NCBI GenBank assembly: GCA_037045355.1
Contig: JBAOHO010000014.1
Location: forward strand, 186,001-250,000
Direction of reading: 5' to 3'
DNA from: Candidatus Nanopelagicales bacterium
Lineage (GTDB): Bacteria; Actinomycetota; Actinomycetes; S36-B12; GCA-2699445
Length of the DNA stretch: 64,000 nt
Shown here: one piece after another, positions 29,178 through 39,821 of the stretch
Layout of the letters: every line of letters starts with the position of its first letter
Numbering within the stretch: position 1 is the stretch's first letter
The notes under the pieces: model-generated
Seen by the model: only the letters and a program-made list of their open reading frames with translations
Database searches by the model: none
Told to the model about the DNA's origin: nothing
Program-made: the position numbers and the translations under genes

Positions 29178-30157
29178 CCGCGGTGCTCGCGGCCCTGCCG
29201 ACGTCCATTCCTAGCCCGGATCAGGGTGTCTGGAACCTTGGGCCGCTACCCGTGCGGGCTTACGCGCTGCTGATCATCGTCGGCATCCTGGTGGCAGTAT
29301 GGGTGGGCAACCGACGATGGATCGCCCGCGGTGGGCAAGCAGGAACCGTGGCGGACATCGCCTTGTGGGCGGTGCCGTTCGGCATCGTCGGGGGTCGGCT
29401 CTATCACGTCATCTCCGACAACCAGCTCTACTTCGGGCCGGGTGGCTCCGGATGGGCCGGTGCCGTCCAGATCTGGCAGGGCGGCCTCGGCATCTGGGGG
29501 GCCGTGCTCGGCGGCGCGCTAGGCGCCTGGATCGGTTGCCGACGCAAAGGGATCCCGTTGCCACCGTTCGGCGACGCGATCGCCCCGGGGATCATCCTGG
29601 CCCAGGCGATCGGTCGGTTCGGCAACTACTTCAACCAGGAGTTGTTCGGTGCCCCCACCGACCTTCCGTGGGGTTTGGAGATCAGCCCGGTCAACCGTCC
29701 CGCCGGCTACGAGGTTTTCGAGACCTTCCACCCCACTTTTCTCTACGAAGCGCTGTGGAACCTCGCGGTGTTCGCCGTCCTGCTGTGGGCGGACCGGCGT
29801 TTCCGGATGGGCCACGGCCGGGTGTTCGCGCTGTACGTCGCGCTGTACTGCCTCGGTCGGGTCTGGATCGAGATGCTGCGCATCGATACTGCCAACACCG
29901 TGCTCGGCCTGCGGCTGAACGTCTGGACGGCGGTCATCGTCGGGGTCGGCGCCCTGCTGTACCTGGTGATCAGCGCCCGACTGCGCCCCGGGCGGGAGTC
30001 TGCCGCCGAGCTCCAACCGCACGGCTCGCCCGGCCAACAGAAGTCGAGCCGACGCCGACCCCGACTCCGGGGATGTGCCGTCAGGGGGCCGTGGTTCGGT
30101 CGAGGGTGCTGGGTCGGCGGAAGGCTCCGGGTCCTCCGGGGCCAAGCCCCCGCGTAG
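29174..30157 (+). CDS. lgt: prolipoprotein diacylglyceryl transferase
   Basis: Transfers diacylglycerol from phosphatidylglycerol to the lipobox Cys of prolipoproteins, in the membrane. It has LPVRAYALLIIVGILVAV, GGRLYHVI, GGLGIWGAVLGG, the signature AIGRFGNYFNQELFG (residues 145-159), and FHPTFLYEALWNL, with seven hydrophobic segments. Conserved sequence ends near residue 280. The last 45 residues as read are Arg, Trp and Cys rich and unlike the usual tail, whereas the +1 frame gives an acidic Gly/Ser tail ending at a TGA near 30163. A one-base insertion near 30045 is likely, leaving the enzyme core intact. Confidence 0.92.
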   Translation: MTAVLAALPTSIPSPDQGVWNLGPLPVRAYALLIIVGILVAVWVGNRRWIARGGQAGTVADIALWAVPFGIVGGRLYHVISDNQLYFGPGGSGWAGAVQIWQGGLGIWGAVLGGALGAWIGCRRKGIPLPPFGDAIAPGIILAQAIGRFGNYFNQELFGAPTDLPWGLEISPVNRPAGYEVFETFHPTFLYEALWNLAVFAVLLWADRRFRMGHGRVFALYVALYCLGRVWIEMLRIDTANTVLGLRLNVWTAVIVGVGALLYLVISARLRPGRESAAELQPHGSPGQQKSSRRRPRLRGCAVRGPWFGRGCWVGGRLRVLRGQAPA

Positions 30158-30237
30158 CGGCTGACTGTCGCCACAAGCAGGGGCTCATCCGTTCGCTTGG
30201 AGCGGCTGTGGACTCGTCAGAGCCTCGGTGTGGGGGT

Positions 30238-30243
30238 TATGAT
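30238..30243 (+). promoter_or_regulatory. -10 box upstream of gltB
   Basis: TATGAT, 89 bp before the gltB ATG, in the 175-base gap after lgt. There is no clear -35. The leader would be about 80 nt; I see no known riboswitch in it. Confidence 0.4.
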
Positions 30244-30332
30244 CCCGATAGCCGCGGGCCAACGTCGTCCCGCGGGCCAGCCCGGTGATCACATCGCCGG
30301 TTTCCCGCCCGCCGGACGACTGAAGGTAGCCC

Positions 30333-33300
30333 ATGATGCACGCGGCTTTCCCCCCTCCTCAGGGTCTCTACGACCCCCGGCACGAACGCGATGCCTGCGG
30401 CGTGGCCTTCGTCGCCACGTTGACCGGTGCCCCGAGCCACGACATCGTCGCCAAGGCGCTGACGGCGTTGGCGAACCTGGAGCATCGAGGGGCCTCCGGT
30501 TCCGAGCCTGACTCCGGTGACGGGGCAGGAATCTTGACCCAGGTTCCCGACGCGTTCTTCCGTGCCGTCGTCGACTTCGATCTGCCGGTGGCGGGGGAGT
30601 ACGCGGTCGGGACGGCGTTCCTGCCCTGCGATGACGACGGGCTCGGATCGACCTTCCTCCCGGCGGCCGACGACCTGTGCGCCCAGTCCGTCGCCGACAT
30701 CGAGGAGATCGCGGCCGACGAGGGTCTGACGGTGCTGGGGTGGCGCGATGTGCCCACCGATCCGTCCTTGGTGGGGCGCACGGCGCGCAGCGTCATGCCC
30801 CGATTCCGGCAGCTCTTCGTCTCCCGGCCCGGATTGTCCGGCCTGGAACTCGACCGGCTGGCGTTCTGCCTGCGCAAGCGCGCTGAGCGTGAGACCGACG
30901 TGTACTTCCCATCCCTGTCGTCTCGCACGATCGCGTACAAGGGCATGCTGACCACCGCGCAACTGCCGGCCTTCTACCCCGATCTGACCGACGAGCGGTA
31001 CGCCTCCGCCATCGGACTCGTGCACTCCCGGTTCTCCACCAACACTTTCCCGTCGTGGCCCTTGGCACACCCGTACCGGCTCATCGCCCACAACGGTGAG
31101 ATCAACACAGTGATGGGCAATCGCAACTGGATGCGGGCTCGGGAAGCCATGCTCACGTCGGATCTGATTCCGGGCGACCTCACGCGGTTGTTCCCGATCT
31201 GCACCCCCGGCGCGAGCGACTCCGCATCATTCGACGAAGTCCTCGAGTTGCTGCACCTCGGGGGCCGTTCGCTGCCGCACGCGGTCTTGATGATGATCCC
31301 GGAGGCGTGGGAGAACCACACCGACATGGACCCCGCACGACGGGCGTTCTACGAGTTCCACGCCACCTTCATGGAGCCGTGGGATGGGCCCGCCAACGTG
31401 TCCTTCACCGATGGCACCGTCATCGGGGCCGTCCTCGATCGCAATGGTCTGCGACCCGGACGGTTCTGGGTCACCGACGACGGCCTGGTCGTATTGGCGT
31501 CCGAGGCCGGGGTGCTGGAGCTGGATCCGGCCACGGTGGTCCGCAAGGGTCGACTGCAGCCGGGCCGGATGTTCCTGGTCGACACCGCCGCCGGACGCAT
31601 TCGCGAGGACGACGAGATCAAGTCGGAACTGGCGGGCGAGGCGCCTTATGAGGACTGGCTGCGCAACGGCATCATCCACCTCGATGACCTGCCCGACCGC
31701 GAGCACATCGTCTACACCCGCGAGTCCGTACTGCGTCGCCAGCAGACCTTCGGATACACCGAAGAAGAGGTCCGGATCCTGGTGGCCCCGATGGCCCGCG
31801 CCGGTGCCGAGCCGATCGGGTCAATGGGCACCGATACCCCAATCGCGGCAATCAGTGATCGCCCCCGGCTGTTGTTCGACTACTTCTCCCAGTTGTTCGC
31901 CCAGGTGACCAATCCGCCCCTCGACGCGCTGCGCGAGGAGATCGTGACCTCACTGGGTACCACCATCGGCCCGGAGGGGAACGTCCTCGAGGCCGTCCCC
32001 GGGCACTGTCGTCAGGTACGCCTGCCGTTCCCCGTCATCAACAATGACGATCTGGCCAAGATCCGGAACATCAATGCCGATGGCAACATGCCGGGTCTGG
32101 CGGCGGCGCGGGTGTCAGGCCTGTACCGCGTGAGCGGCGGTGGCGAGGCGCTGCGCCGTCGGCTCGACGAGATCTGTCGGGAAGTCGACGCCGTCATCCG
32201 TCAGGGCAAGCGGTTCATCATCTTGTCCGACCGCGATTCCACCGGTGAACTCGCGCCGATCCCGTCGCTGTTGCTGACCTCCGCTGTGCATCACCACTTG
32301 GTCCGCGAGAAGACCCGCACCATGGTCGGCATCATCGTGGAGGCCGGTGATGTCCGCGAGGTCCATCACGTGGCCCTGCTCATCGGCTACGGGGCCGCCG
32401 CGGTGAACCCCTACCTGGCGATGGAGACCGCCGAGGGGCTCGCCCGGCGCGGGATGCTGGGCGATATCGCCCCGGAGACCGCCGTGCGCAACCTGGTCAA
32501 GGCGCTCGGCAAGGGGGTGCTCAAGGTCATGTCCAAGATGGGCGTGTCCACGGTGTCCTCCTACTGCGGGGCTCAGATCTTCGAGGCCATCGGACTGTCG
32601 GCTGTCCTGGTCGACCAGTACTTCACTGGCACCACCTCCAAACTTGGTGGTGTCGGGCTCGAGGTGATCGCCGAGGAAGTCGCTCGGCGGCACCGCGTGG
32701 CCTACCCACCCAGCGGGATCTCGCCGGCACATCGGCGGCTCGCGGTCGGGGGCGAGTACCAGTGGCGTCGGGAAGGTGAACCACATCTGTTCGACCCAGA
32801 GACGGTGTTCCGCCTCCAGCACTCCACCCGTGAGAAGAACGCCGACATCTTCCGCGAGTACACCGACCAGGTTGATCAGCAGGCGCAACGCCTGATGACG
32901 CTGCGCGGACTGTTCGAGTTCCGCGTCGGGATCCGCGAGCCGATCCCCCTGGAGGAGGTCGAGCCGGCGACCGAGATCGTGAAGCGGTTCTCGACAGGGG
33001 CCATGTCGTACGGCTCAATCTCGGCGGAGGCGCACGAGATGCTGGCCATCGCCATGAACCGGATCGGGGCCAAGTCCAACACCGGCGAAGGTGGCGAGGA
33101 CCCGGAGCGGTTCCTGCCGATGTCCAACGGCGACTCGCGCCGCAGCGCCATCAAGCAGGTCGCGTCGGGACGGTTCGGAGTGACCAGCGAGTATCTGGTC
33201 AACGCCGACGACATCCAGATCAAGATGGCCCAGGGCGCGAAGCCCGGCGAAGGCGGGCAACTGCCCGGCCACAAGGTCTACCCGTGGGTGGCGCGCACCC

Positions 33301-34890
33301 GGCACTCGACCCCGGGTGTCGGGCTGATCTCCCCGCCCCCGCATCACGACATCTACTCCATCGAAGATCTCGCGCAACTGATCCACGACCTGAAGAACGC
33401 CAACAACCGCGCCCGGATCCACGTCAAACTCGTGTCCGAGGTCGGGGTGGGGACCGTGGCCGCGGGCGTGAGCAAGGCGCACGCGGACGTCATCCTGATC
33501 TCCGGGCACGACGGCGGCACCGGCGCCTCCCCGCTGACCTCCTTGAAACACGCCGGTGCGCCGTGGGAGCTCGGGCTTGGCCGAGACGCAGCAGACGCTG
33601 CTGCTGAATGGCCTTCGGGACCGCGTGGTGGTCCAGACCGACGGCCAGTTGAAGACCGGCCGCGATGTCGTGATTGCCGCGCTGCTCGGGGCCGAGGAGT
33701 TCGGATTCTCGTCGGCGCCGCTGGTCGTCATGGGCTGCGTCATGATGCGTGTGTGCCACCTGGACACCTGCCCTGTCGGAATCGCGACCCAGAATCCGAC
33801 ACTGCGGGAGCGCTTCACCGGTCGGGCCGACCATGTCGTCAACTTCTTCATGTTCATCGCCGAACAGGTCCGGCAGTACCTCGCCGAACTGGGGTTCCGG
33901 ACCCTGGAGGAGGCCGTCGGGCACGCTGAGATGCTGGACACGAGCAAGGCGATCCACCACTGGAAGGCCGATGGCCTGGATCTGAGCCCGATCCTGCACG
34001 TTCCCGCGGTGGATCATCCACGCCACCACGTCGTCGCACAGGACCACGGCCTGGCCGCGGCGTTGGACAACCAACTCATCACGATGTGTGCCGATGCCAT
34101 CGAGCGCGGTGAGCCGGTGCGTGCCCAGGTCCCGATCCGCAATGTGCATCGCACCGTGGGGACGATGCTCGGCGCCGAGATCACCCGGGCGCACGGGGGT
34201 GCGGGCCTGCCGGACGGCACAGTGGACCTCACCTTCATCGGTTCAGCCGGGCAGTCCTTCGGCGCGTTCGTCCCGACCGGGGTCACGCTGCGTCTGGAGG
34301 GTGACGCGAACGACTACGTCGGCAAGGGTCTGTCGGGTGGCCGCATCGTGGTGCGCCCCGACCGCGCCGCGCCCTTCGTGGCGGCTGACCACATCATCGC
34401 GGGCAACGTGATCGGCTACGGAGCCACCGGTGGCGAGATCTTCCTCCGCGGGCGCGTCGGGGAGCGGTTCTGCGTCCGCAACTCCGGTGCGACCGCCATC
34501 GTCGAAGGGATCGGCGACCACGGCTGCGAGTACATGACCGGGGGACGCGTCGTGGTCCTCGGCCCCACGGGACGCAACTTCGCGGCCGGTATGTCAGGTG
34601 GCACCGCCTACCTGCTGGATCCCGACCCGTTGCGCATCAACCAGGAGATGGTCCGCCTCGAGCCATTGGACGACGAGGATCGCGAGTTCGTGCTCGACAC
34701 GATGCGCAAACACGTGGAAGAGACGGAGTCCCAGGTCGCGGCGGAGCTGCTGGCCGATCCCGAGGCGGCACTGGAGCGATTCGGCAAGGTCATGCCGATC
34801 GACTACAAGCGAGTGCTGCAGGCCCGGGCCCGCGCCGAACTCGAAGGCCGCGATCCGATCAAGGCAGTGATGGAGGCGAGCAATGGCTGA
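30333..34890 (+). CDS. gltB: glutamate synthase large subunit, one frameshift
   Basis: GOGAT large subunit: makes two glutamates from glutamine and 2-oxoglutarate, with GltD. A short propeptide ends before the nucleophile Cys in ERDACGVAFVA (C22). The glutaminase domain has LEHRGASGSEPDSGDGAGIL and STNTFPSWPLAHPYRLIAHNGEINT; the FMN barrel has GAMSYGSISAEAHE, NTGEGGEDPERF, AQGAKPGEGGQLPGHKV and SGHDGGTGASPLTS. Three iron-sulfur Cys codons are at 33736, 33754 and 33769 (GCVMMRVCHLDTCPVG), and the glutamate-synthase C-terminal domain follows. The frame shifts at 33579-33580: GGCTTGGCCGAG should read with one G fewer (ELGLAETQQTLLLNGL). About 1,518 aa once corrected; it overlaps gltD by 8 bp. 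Confidence 0.95.
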
Positions 34891-36338
34891 TCCGCGCGGA
34901 TTCTTGAAAGCCGACCGCGAGTTGCCCCAGCGACGACCCGTCGATGTGCGCATCCGCGACTGGCGCGAGGTGTATGAAGAGTTCGAGGACGACCGACTGC
35001 AGACCCAGGCGGGGCGCTGCATGGATTGCGGCATTCCCTTCTGCCACAACGGCTGCCCGCTGGGCAACCTCATCCCCGAGTGGAACGATCTCGTGTGGCG
35101 CGGCGAATGGCGCATCGCGTCCGAACGACTCCATGCGACGAACAACTTCCCCGAGTTCACGGGACGGTTGTGCCCCGCTCCCTGCGAAACTGCCTGTGTC
35201 CTCGGGATCAACCAGCCCGCGGTGACCATCAAGCAGGTCGAGGTGTCGATCATCGACAAGGCCTGGGAAGAAGGCTGGGTCGCCCCTCAGGTTCCGGCTC
35301 GCCTGTCAGGTCGGACTGTGGCTGTGATCGGCTCCGGTCCGGCGGGACTGGCCGCGGCGCAACAACTGGCCCGCGCCGGGCACACGGTCGCGGTGCTGGA
35401 GCGTGCTGATCGCATCGGTGGGCTGCTGCGCTACGGCATTCCCGAGTTCAAGATGGAGAAGCGCCACCTGGATCGCCGGTTGGCGCAGATGGAGGCCGAA
35501 GGTGTGCGATTCCGGCCCGAACACCTTCGTCGGTCGCGACATCACCGGTGAGGAGGTCCGCGCTCGATACGACGCTGTCGTCCTCGCAGTTGGTGCGACG
35601 CAGTGGCGCGACCTCCCGGTCCCGGGCCGGGAACTGGCGGGTGTCCACCAAGCCATGGAGTTCCTTCCGCTGTCCAACCGGGTCTGTGAGGGAGACACGG
35701 AACGCGCCGAGATCGATGTCAACGGCAAGCATGTCGTGATCATCGGCGGGGGTGACACGGGTGCCGACTGTCTCGGTACCTCACACCGGCAGGGGGCTGC
35801 GTCGGTCACCCAGTTGGAGATCCTCCCGCATCCTCCCGACGACCGGCCCGCGGGCCAGCCGTGGCCGACCTATCCCATGACGTACCGCGTCAGTAGCGCC
35901 CACGAGGAGGGCGGCGAGCGTCTGTACTCGGTGTCCACCCAGAGATTCGTCGACGACGGCAACGGCCGCGTCACTGCGTTGGAACTCACCGAGGTGGAGT
36001 GGATCGACGGCCGATTCGAGCCGGTCGAGGGCAGCGTGCGCCAGATCCCGGCTGACTTCGTCTTCCTCGCGATGGGATTCACGGGGGTCGAAGCCGATCC
36101 ATGGGTGGAGCAGTTCGGAGTCGAACTGGACGGCCGGGGCAACGTGGTGCGCGCCGACGACTACAGCACCGAGGCCCGGGGGGTGTTCGTGGCGGGTGAC
36201 GCCGGCCGGGGCCAGTCCCTGATCGTCTGGGCAATTGCCGAGGGTCGCGCCGCTGCCGCATCTGTCGACGCCTACCTGACCGGCAGCTCGAATCTGCCGG
36301 TGCCGATCCCTGCCTCCGCCCGGCAACTGACGGTCTGA
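34883..36338 (+). CDS. gltD: glutamate synthase small subunit, one frameshift
   Basis: NADPH-oxidising FAD and iron-sulfur partner of GltB. It has CMDCGIPFCHNGCPLGN and CPAPCETACVLGIN (4Fe-4S clusters), the FAD loop VIGSGPAGLAAAQQL, and the NADPH loop VIIGGGDTGADCLGTSHRQG, ending VFVAGDAGRGQSLIVWAIAEGR. The frame breaks at about 35512-35520: EGVRFRP should continue NTFVGRDITGEE, which requires removing one base. As read, the first frame stops soon after at 35551. About 485 aa when repaired. It shares an 8-bp overlap with gltB and is followed by the PAP2 gene after 3 bp. Confidence 0.94.
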
Positions 36339-36341
36339 CTG

Positions 36342-36977
36342 GTGAGCGCCGCCGACCAACTGCCTGATCAGTTGCCCGAACCGGAGTCGGACTCCGTGGT
36401 GGCGGAGATGTCGCGCATGGACCGTGCCCTGTACGCGGCGGTTGCCACGACCCCCACACCTCGGCTCGACAAGGTGCTCAGAGATCTGACCCGAACCGCG
36501 GACAAGTCGGTGCTCTGGTTCGGTATCGCCGGTGCTCTGGCACTGGCCGGGGGTGACAGAGGGCGCCGCGCCGCACTGACCGGGGTGGCATCGATCGGGG
36601 CGGCCAGTCTCGGCGTGAACGTCGGCGTGAAGACCGTCTTCCGACGCAGGCGTCCCGACCGCCCGGATCCCGTGAAGCACCGATTTGTGCCCATGCCGCG
36701 CTCGACGTCATTCCCCTCCGGTCACTCCGCCTCGGCTTTCGCATTCGCGCAGGGAGTGTCTTCCGTGCTTCCCGCGGCCTCCGTACCGCTGCACCTGGCT
36801 GCGGTACTGGTCGCCTACTCGCGCGTTCACACCGGTGTGCACTACCCCGGTGACGTCGTGATCGGATCACTGATCGGGATCGTCACCGGTGGCGCCGTCG
36901 GGCGGCTGCTGCGCTCCCGGGCCTTGCCCGGCATCGCATCTCCGCGTCCGTCCGGGCTTCGCAGCGCCAGCGTGTGA
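36342..36977 (+). CDS. PAP2-superfamily membrane phosphatase
   Basis: 211 aa. The three phosphatase motifs are complete: KTVFRRRRPDRP, FPSGHSASAFAFA and SRVHTGVHYPGDVVIG, set between hydrophobic segments. Such enzymes remove phosphate from lipid phosphates such as phosphatidic acid or undecaprenyl pyrophosphate. In actinobacteria related proteins are linked to cell-wall precursors, but the substrate is not determined by sequence. The GTG start is 3 bp after gltD, and a DAG-kinase-like gene is nearby. Confidence 0.88.
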   Translation: MSAADQLPDQLPEPESDSVVAEMSRMDRALYAAVATTPTPRLDKVLRDLTRTADKSVLWFGIAGALALAGGDRGRRAALTGVASIGAASLGVNVGVKTVFRRRRPDRPDPVKHRFVPMPRSTSFPSGHSASAFAFAQGVSSVLPAASVPLHLAAVLVAYSRVHTGVHYPGDVVIGSLIGIVTGGAVGRLLRSRALPGIASPRPSGLRSASV

Positions 36978-36995
36978 GCCGGCCGAGCGCGGAGG

Positions 36996-38186
36996 TCAAC
37001 CGCCCGCGGGTACCTCGGCCTTCGCCGGAGTTTCCGGGTGGTCGGCATCATCGGAGTCCGCGCTCTCATCGTCGGCGACGTCGTGGCGTTTCACGTAGAT
37101 GCCGAGCAGTGCGAGCAACATGGCCATGACCGGAACCGCGAGGAATGCACCCGCGACGCCGAACAGCGCCGCGCCGAGCATGACCGAGGCGAAGGCGACC
37201 GCCGGGTGCACGTCCACGGCTCTCGCGCTGATCTTGGGTTCGATGGTGAGGTTCTCCACCTGCTGGTAGAGCAGCGCCCACGCGAGGGCCAGGATCCCGA
37301 CAATGGGTCGTCCGCTGGTGAGCCCCACCACCACGGGCAGAACGATCGAGATGTAGGTACCGATCGTGGGCACGAATTGCGCCACGATCCCCGTCCACAG
37401 GGCCAACGGGAGCCAGTACGGCATCCCGATCAAAAGGAACACCACGGCGGTGGTCGCCGAGTTGATCGCGGCGAGAACCACTCGAGCACCCACGTAGCCA
37501 CCCGTCTTGGTGGCGGTGATGTCCCAGACGTTGAGGACCACACCTTGAATCCGGGCGGGGAACAGACTCGCGAACCAACGACGCAGGCGCGGCCCGTCAG
37601 CCGACAGGTAGAAGGTGATCAGCCCGAACGTGAAGACGGAGAAGAATCCGCTGGCCACGGAGCCGAGGATCGTCAGAGCCTGACCGGCGATCTGGGTCGC
37701 CAGTTGCTGCGCCTTGGCGGCATCGAACCCGATCGAGGACTTGATCGAATCGACACTCAGGGACAGGTCAAAGGTCGAGTTCGCCCACGTGATGATCGCA
37801 TCGATGGCGTTCGGCAACGCAGTCACGATTGCGGTCAGTTGCTCGACGAACAATGCTCCGAACGCCATCAGGAACAAGACCGCGAACACGATGAACGCCA
37901 CCATCACGCTGAGAGTGGCCAATCCGCGAGGCATGAAGCGTGCGAGCCGATCCACGGCCGGCGCCATGGCGATGGAAGCGAACCACGACATCAGGACGGT
38001 GAAGATGACGCTGCCGCCGTCGTCGAGGATGAACCACAAGAAGCGTGCCAGCGCGAACGCAGCGATCAGGACGAGGCTGATGCGCCAGATATTGCCCGGG
38101 TCCATCAATATGGTCCGGCCCCGGGCGGCGCTGCTCGGAGCCTCAGGTGCCACCGCCTCGACGGTTGCCTCGGAACTGTCGGTCAT
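36996..38186 (-). CDS. AI-2E family transporter (first of two)
   Basis: 396 aa multi-spanning membrane protein of the PF01594 family. It starts at ATG 38186 after GAGGAG; an acidic Ala-rich N-terminal tail leads to two hairpins (ISLVLIAAFALARFLWFIL and the LATLSVMVAFIVF region), then an outer helical region, the WLPLALWTGIVAQFVPTIGTYI signature stretch, and a Glu/Asp-rich C-terminal tail. The family includes autoinducer-2 exporters and Na+/H+ antiporters, so substrate is open. A second homologue lies at 42685. It ends 18 bp from the convergent PAP2 gene. Confidence 0.82.
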   Translation of the reverse strand: MTDSSEATVEAVAPEAPSSAARGRTILMDPGNIWRISLVLIAAFALARFLWFILDDGGSVIFTVLMSWFASIAMAPAVDRLARFMPRGLATLSVMVAFIVFAVLFLMAFGALFVEQLTAIVTALPNAIDAIITWANSTFDLSLSVDSIKSSIGFDAAKAQQLATQIAGQALTILGSVASGFFSVFTFGLITFYLSADGPRLRRWFASLFPARIQGVVLNVWDITATKTGGYVGARVVLAAINSATTAVVFLLIGMPYWLPLALWTGIVAQFVPTIGTYISIVLPVVVGLTSGRPIVGILALAWALLYQQVENLTIEPKISARAVDVHPAVAFASVMLGAALFGVAGAFLAVPVMAMLLALLGIYVKRHDVADDESADSDDADHPETPAKAEVPAGG

Positions 38187-38289
38187 ACTTCTCCTCGGTG
38201 ATCCGCTCCCGGCGATTCCTCCGGGGGTGATCCGCCCCGGCTGATCCCATGCGCGATCGCGCACCAGGGTACGGGAGCCTGGCAGGTGC

Positions 38290-38325
38290 AGACGGCCATC
38301 CCTCGAAAGACGGCCATTCCTCGAA
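38290..38325. repeat. 18-bp tandem repeat, two copies
   Basis: AGACGGCCATCCCTCGAA at 38290-38307 and AGACGGCCATTCCTCGAA at 38308-38325, one mismatch, in the 224-base gap between the divergent AI-2E and DAG-kinase-like genes. It could be an operator pair or a chance duplication. Confidence 0.7.
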
Positions 38326-38410
38326 TAGGGGTGACGTCCTGCGGGCCGCAGTCGCCGGGTGGCAGGATTCCGGGCGACAGTGAGATGACGACGGAGAATC
38401 GAGACGAGAC

Positions 38411-39757
38411 GTGCCAGTGCCGACGACATTGCATCGCGTTCAGGCGATCCTGGCGCTCATCTGTGCGGCGATCCTCGTGGCCCTCGTGGTCGTGCTGCTG
38501 TTGTCCAGCCCCGCCGCCCTGCTCATCGCTCTGTTGGGACTGGCGCTCACCGGAGGTGGCGCGTGGTGGCTGGTCACGGAACGGATGCCGCGTCGCGCGA
38601 TCGGTGCCGCCGGACTCATCATCGGTCTTGTCGTGGTGGCCGGGGCGATCGTCCTTGTCGTGGTCGGTTTCGACGGCCGGGTCGCCGCCATCATCGCCAT
38701 CGTGATCCTGGCCGCCGCGGCAGCGGCTCAGGCCCGGCTCGCACTCGTCGCGGGCCTGCACGACAGCGACAGATCCATCGCCGCAGCGCCCAGCAAGCCG
38801 GTCTTGATCGCCAACCCCAAGTCCGGCGGCGGAAAGGTGGAGAAGTTCGACCTCACAGATCTGGCGCAGCAGTTCGGAGTGGAAGTCGTCCTGCTGAATC
38901 CGGGCGATGACCTCGAACAGTTGGCACGAGACGCGATCGCCCGCGGTGCAGACTGTCTCGGGATGGCCGGCGGTGACGGTTCCCAGGCGCTGGTGGCAGC
39001 CGTTGCCACCGAGCACGATCTTCCGTTCGTCTGCATTTCCGCGGGTACGAGGAATCACTTCGCGCTGGACCTGGGGCTGAATCGCGACGATCCCCGCGAG
39101 GGCATGATCGCGTTCCGGGAGGGTGTCGAGCGGCGCATCGACTACGCGACAGTCGGGGATCGTCTGTTCGTGAACAACGTCTCGATGGGGGTGTACGCCA
39201 CGATTGTCCAGCAGGACTCTTATCGGGATGCGAAACTCGAGACGTCCAAGGAACTCCTGCCGACGCTGCTCGGCAGCGAACAGCAACCCTTCGACTTGCA
39301 GTTCACCGCATCCGACGGCACCAAGGTCGACGGAGCCTTCCTGATCCTGGTGTCCAACAACCCCTATGTGCTGGGCCCCAAACTCGACGTATCCCAGCGG
39401 CGCAGTCTGACCACAGGTGAACTCGGTGTCTTCGCGGTGAACGCGTCGTCCGGCGCGGAGGCGGCTGCGCTCGTGGCTCGCTCGACGGTGGGCCTCGGCG
39501 GCCGAGATCCCCACGTTCATCAGTTCACGACATCCGAGTTCGCCGTTCACTCGCGCTCCGGACGCGCGTTCGCTGGCGTCGACGGGGAGGCGCTGGATCT
39601 GGCAACCCCGTTGCTGTTCCGCAGCCATCCAGGCGGTCTGCGGATCAGAGTCCCGATCGACAGCGATCGGCGCCTGGCACGACGGCGGGCGCGTAATGTC
39701 GGCATCGGGGACCTGTTCCGGGTGGCCGCCGGCAAACCGATGAGTATTCGAGAATGA
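38411..39757 (+). CDS. diacylglycerol-kinase-like lipid kinase with N-terminal membrane domain
   Basis: 448 aa. Residues 10-110 form three or four transmembrane helices. The catalytic domain then has LIANPKSGGGKVE (residues 132-144), GMAGGDGSQALVAAV (nucleotide-binding GGDG) and CISAGTRNHFALDLGL, the DAGK/LCB5 pattern, followed by the beta-sandwich ending in VDGEALDL. It would phosphorylate diacylglycerol or a similar lipid. The GTG start has a weak ribosome binding site. The membrane-fused layout and the nearby PAP2 phosphatase suggest lipid phosphate turnover, which is inference. Confidence 0.84.
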   Translation: MPVPTTLHRVQAILALICAAILVALVVVLLLSSPAALLIALLGLALTGGGAWWLVTERMPRRAIGAAGLIIGLVVVAGAIVLVVVGFDGRVAAIIAIVILAAAAAAQARLALVAGLHDSDRSIAAAPSKPVLIANPKSGGGKVEKFDLTDLAQQFGVEVVLLNPGDDLEQLARDAIARGADCLGMAGGDGSQALVAAVATEHDLPFVCISAGTRNHFALDLGLNRDDPREGMIAFREGVERRIDYATVGDRLFVNNVSMGVYATIVQQDSYRDAKLETSKELLPTLLGSEQQPFDLQFTASDGTKVDGAFLILVSNNPYVLGPKLDVSQRRSLTTGELGVFAVNASSGAEAAALVARSTVGLGGRDPHVHQFTTSEFAVHSRSGRAFAGVDGEALDLATPLLFRSHPGGLRIRVPIDSDRRLARRRARNVGIGDLFRVAAGKPMSIRE

Positions 39758-39821
39758 GGGACCGTCATGAGCCGTCAAGACCGCGCTACGGGCCGTCAAG
39801 ACCCGACGAGAAGGAGCAACC

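Noticed and set aside
33570..33600. Programmed frameshift in gltB
   Set aside because: No slippery heptamer, and glutamate synthase is not known to use one; similar breaks occur in unrelated genes in this window.
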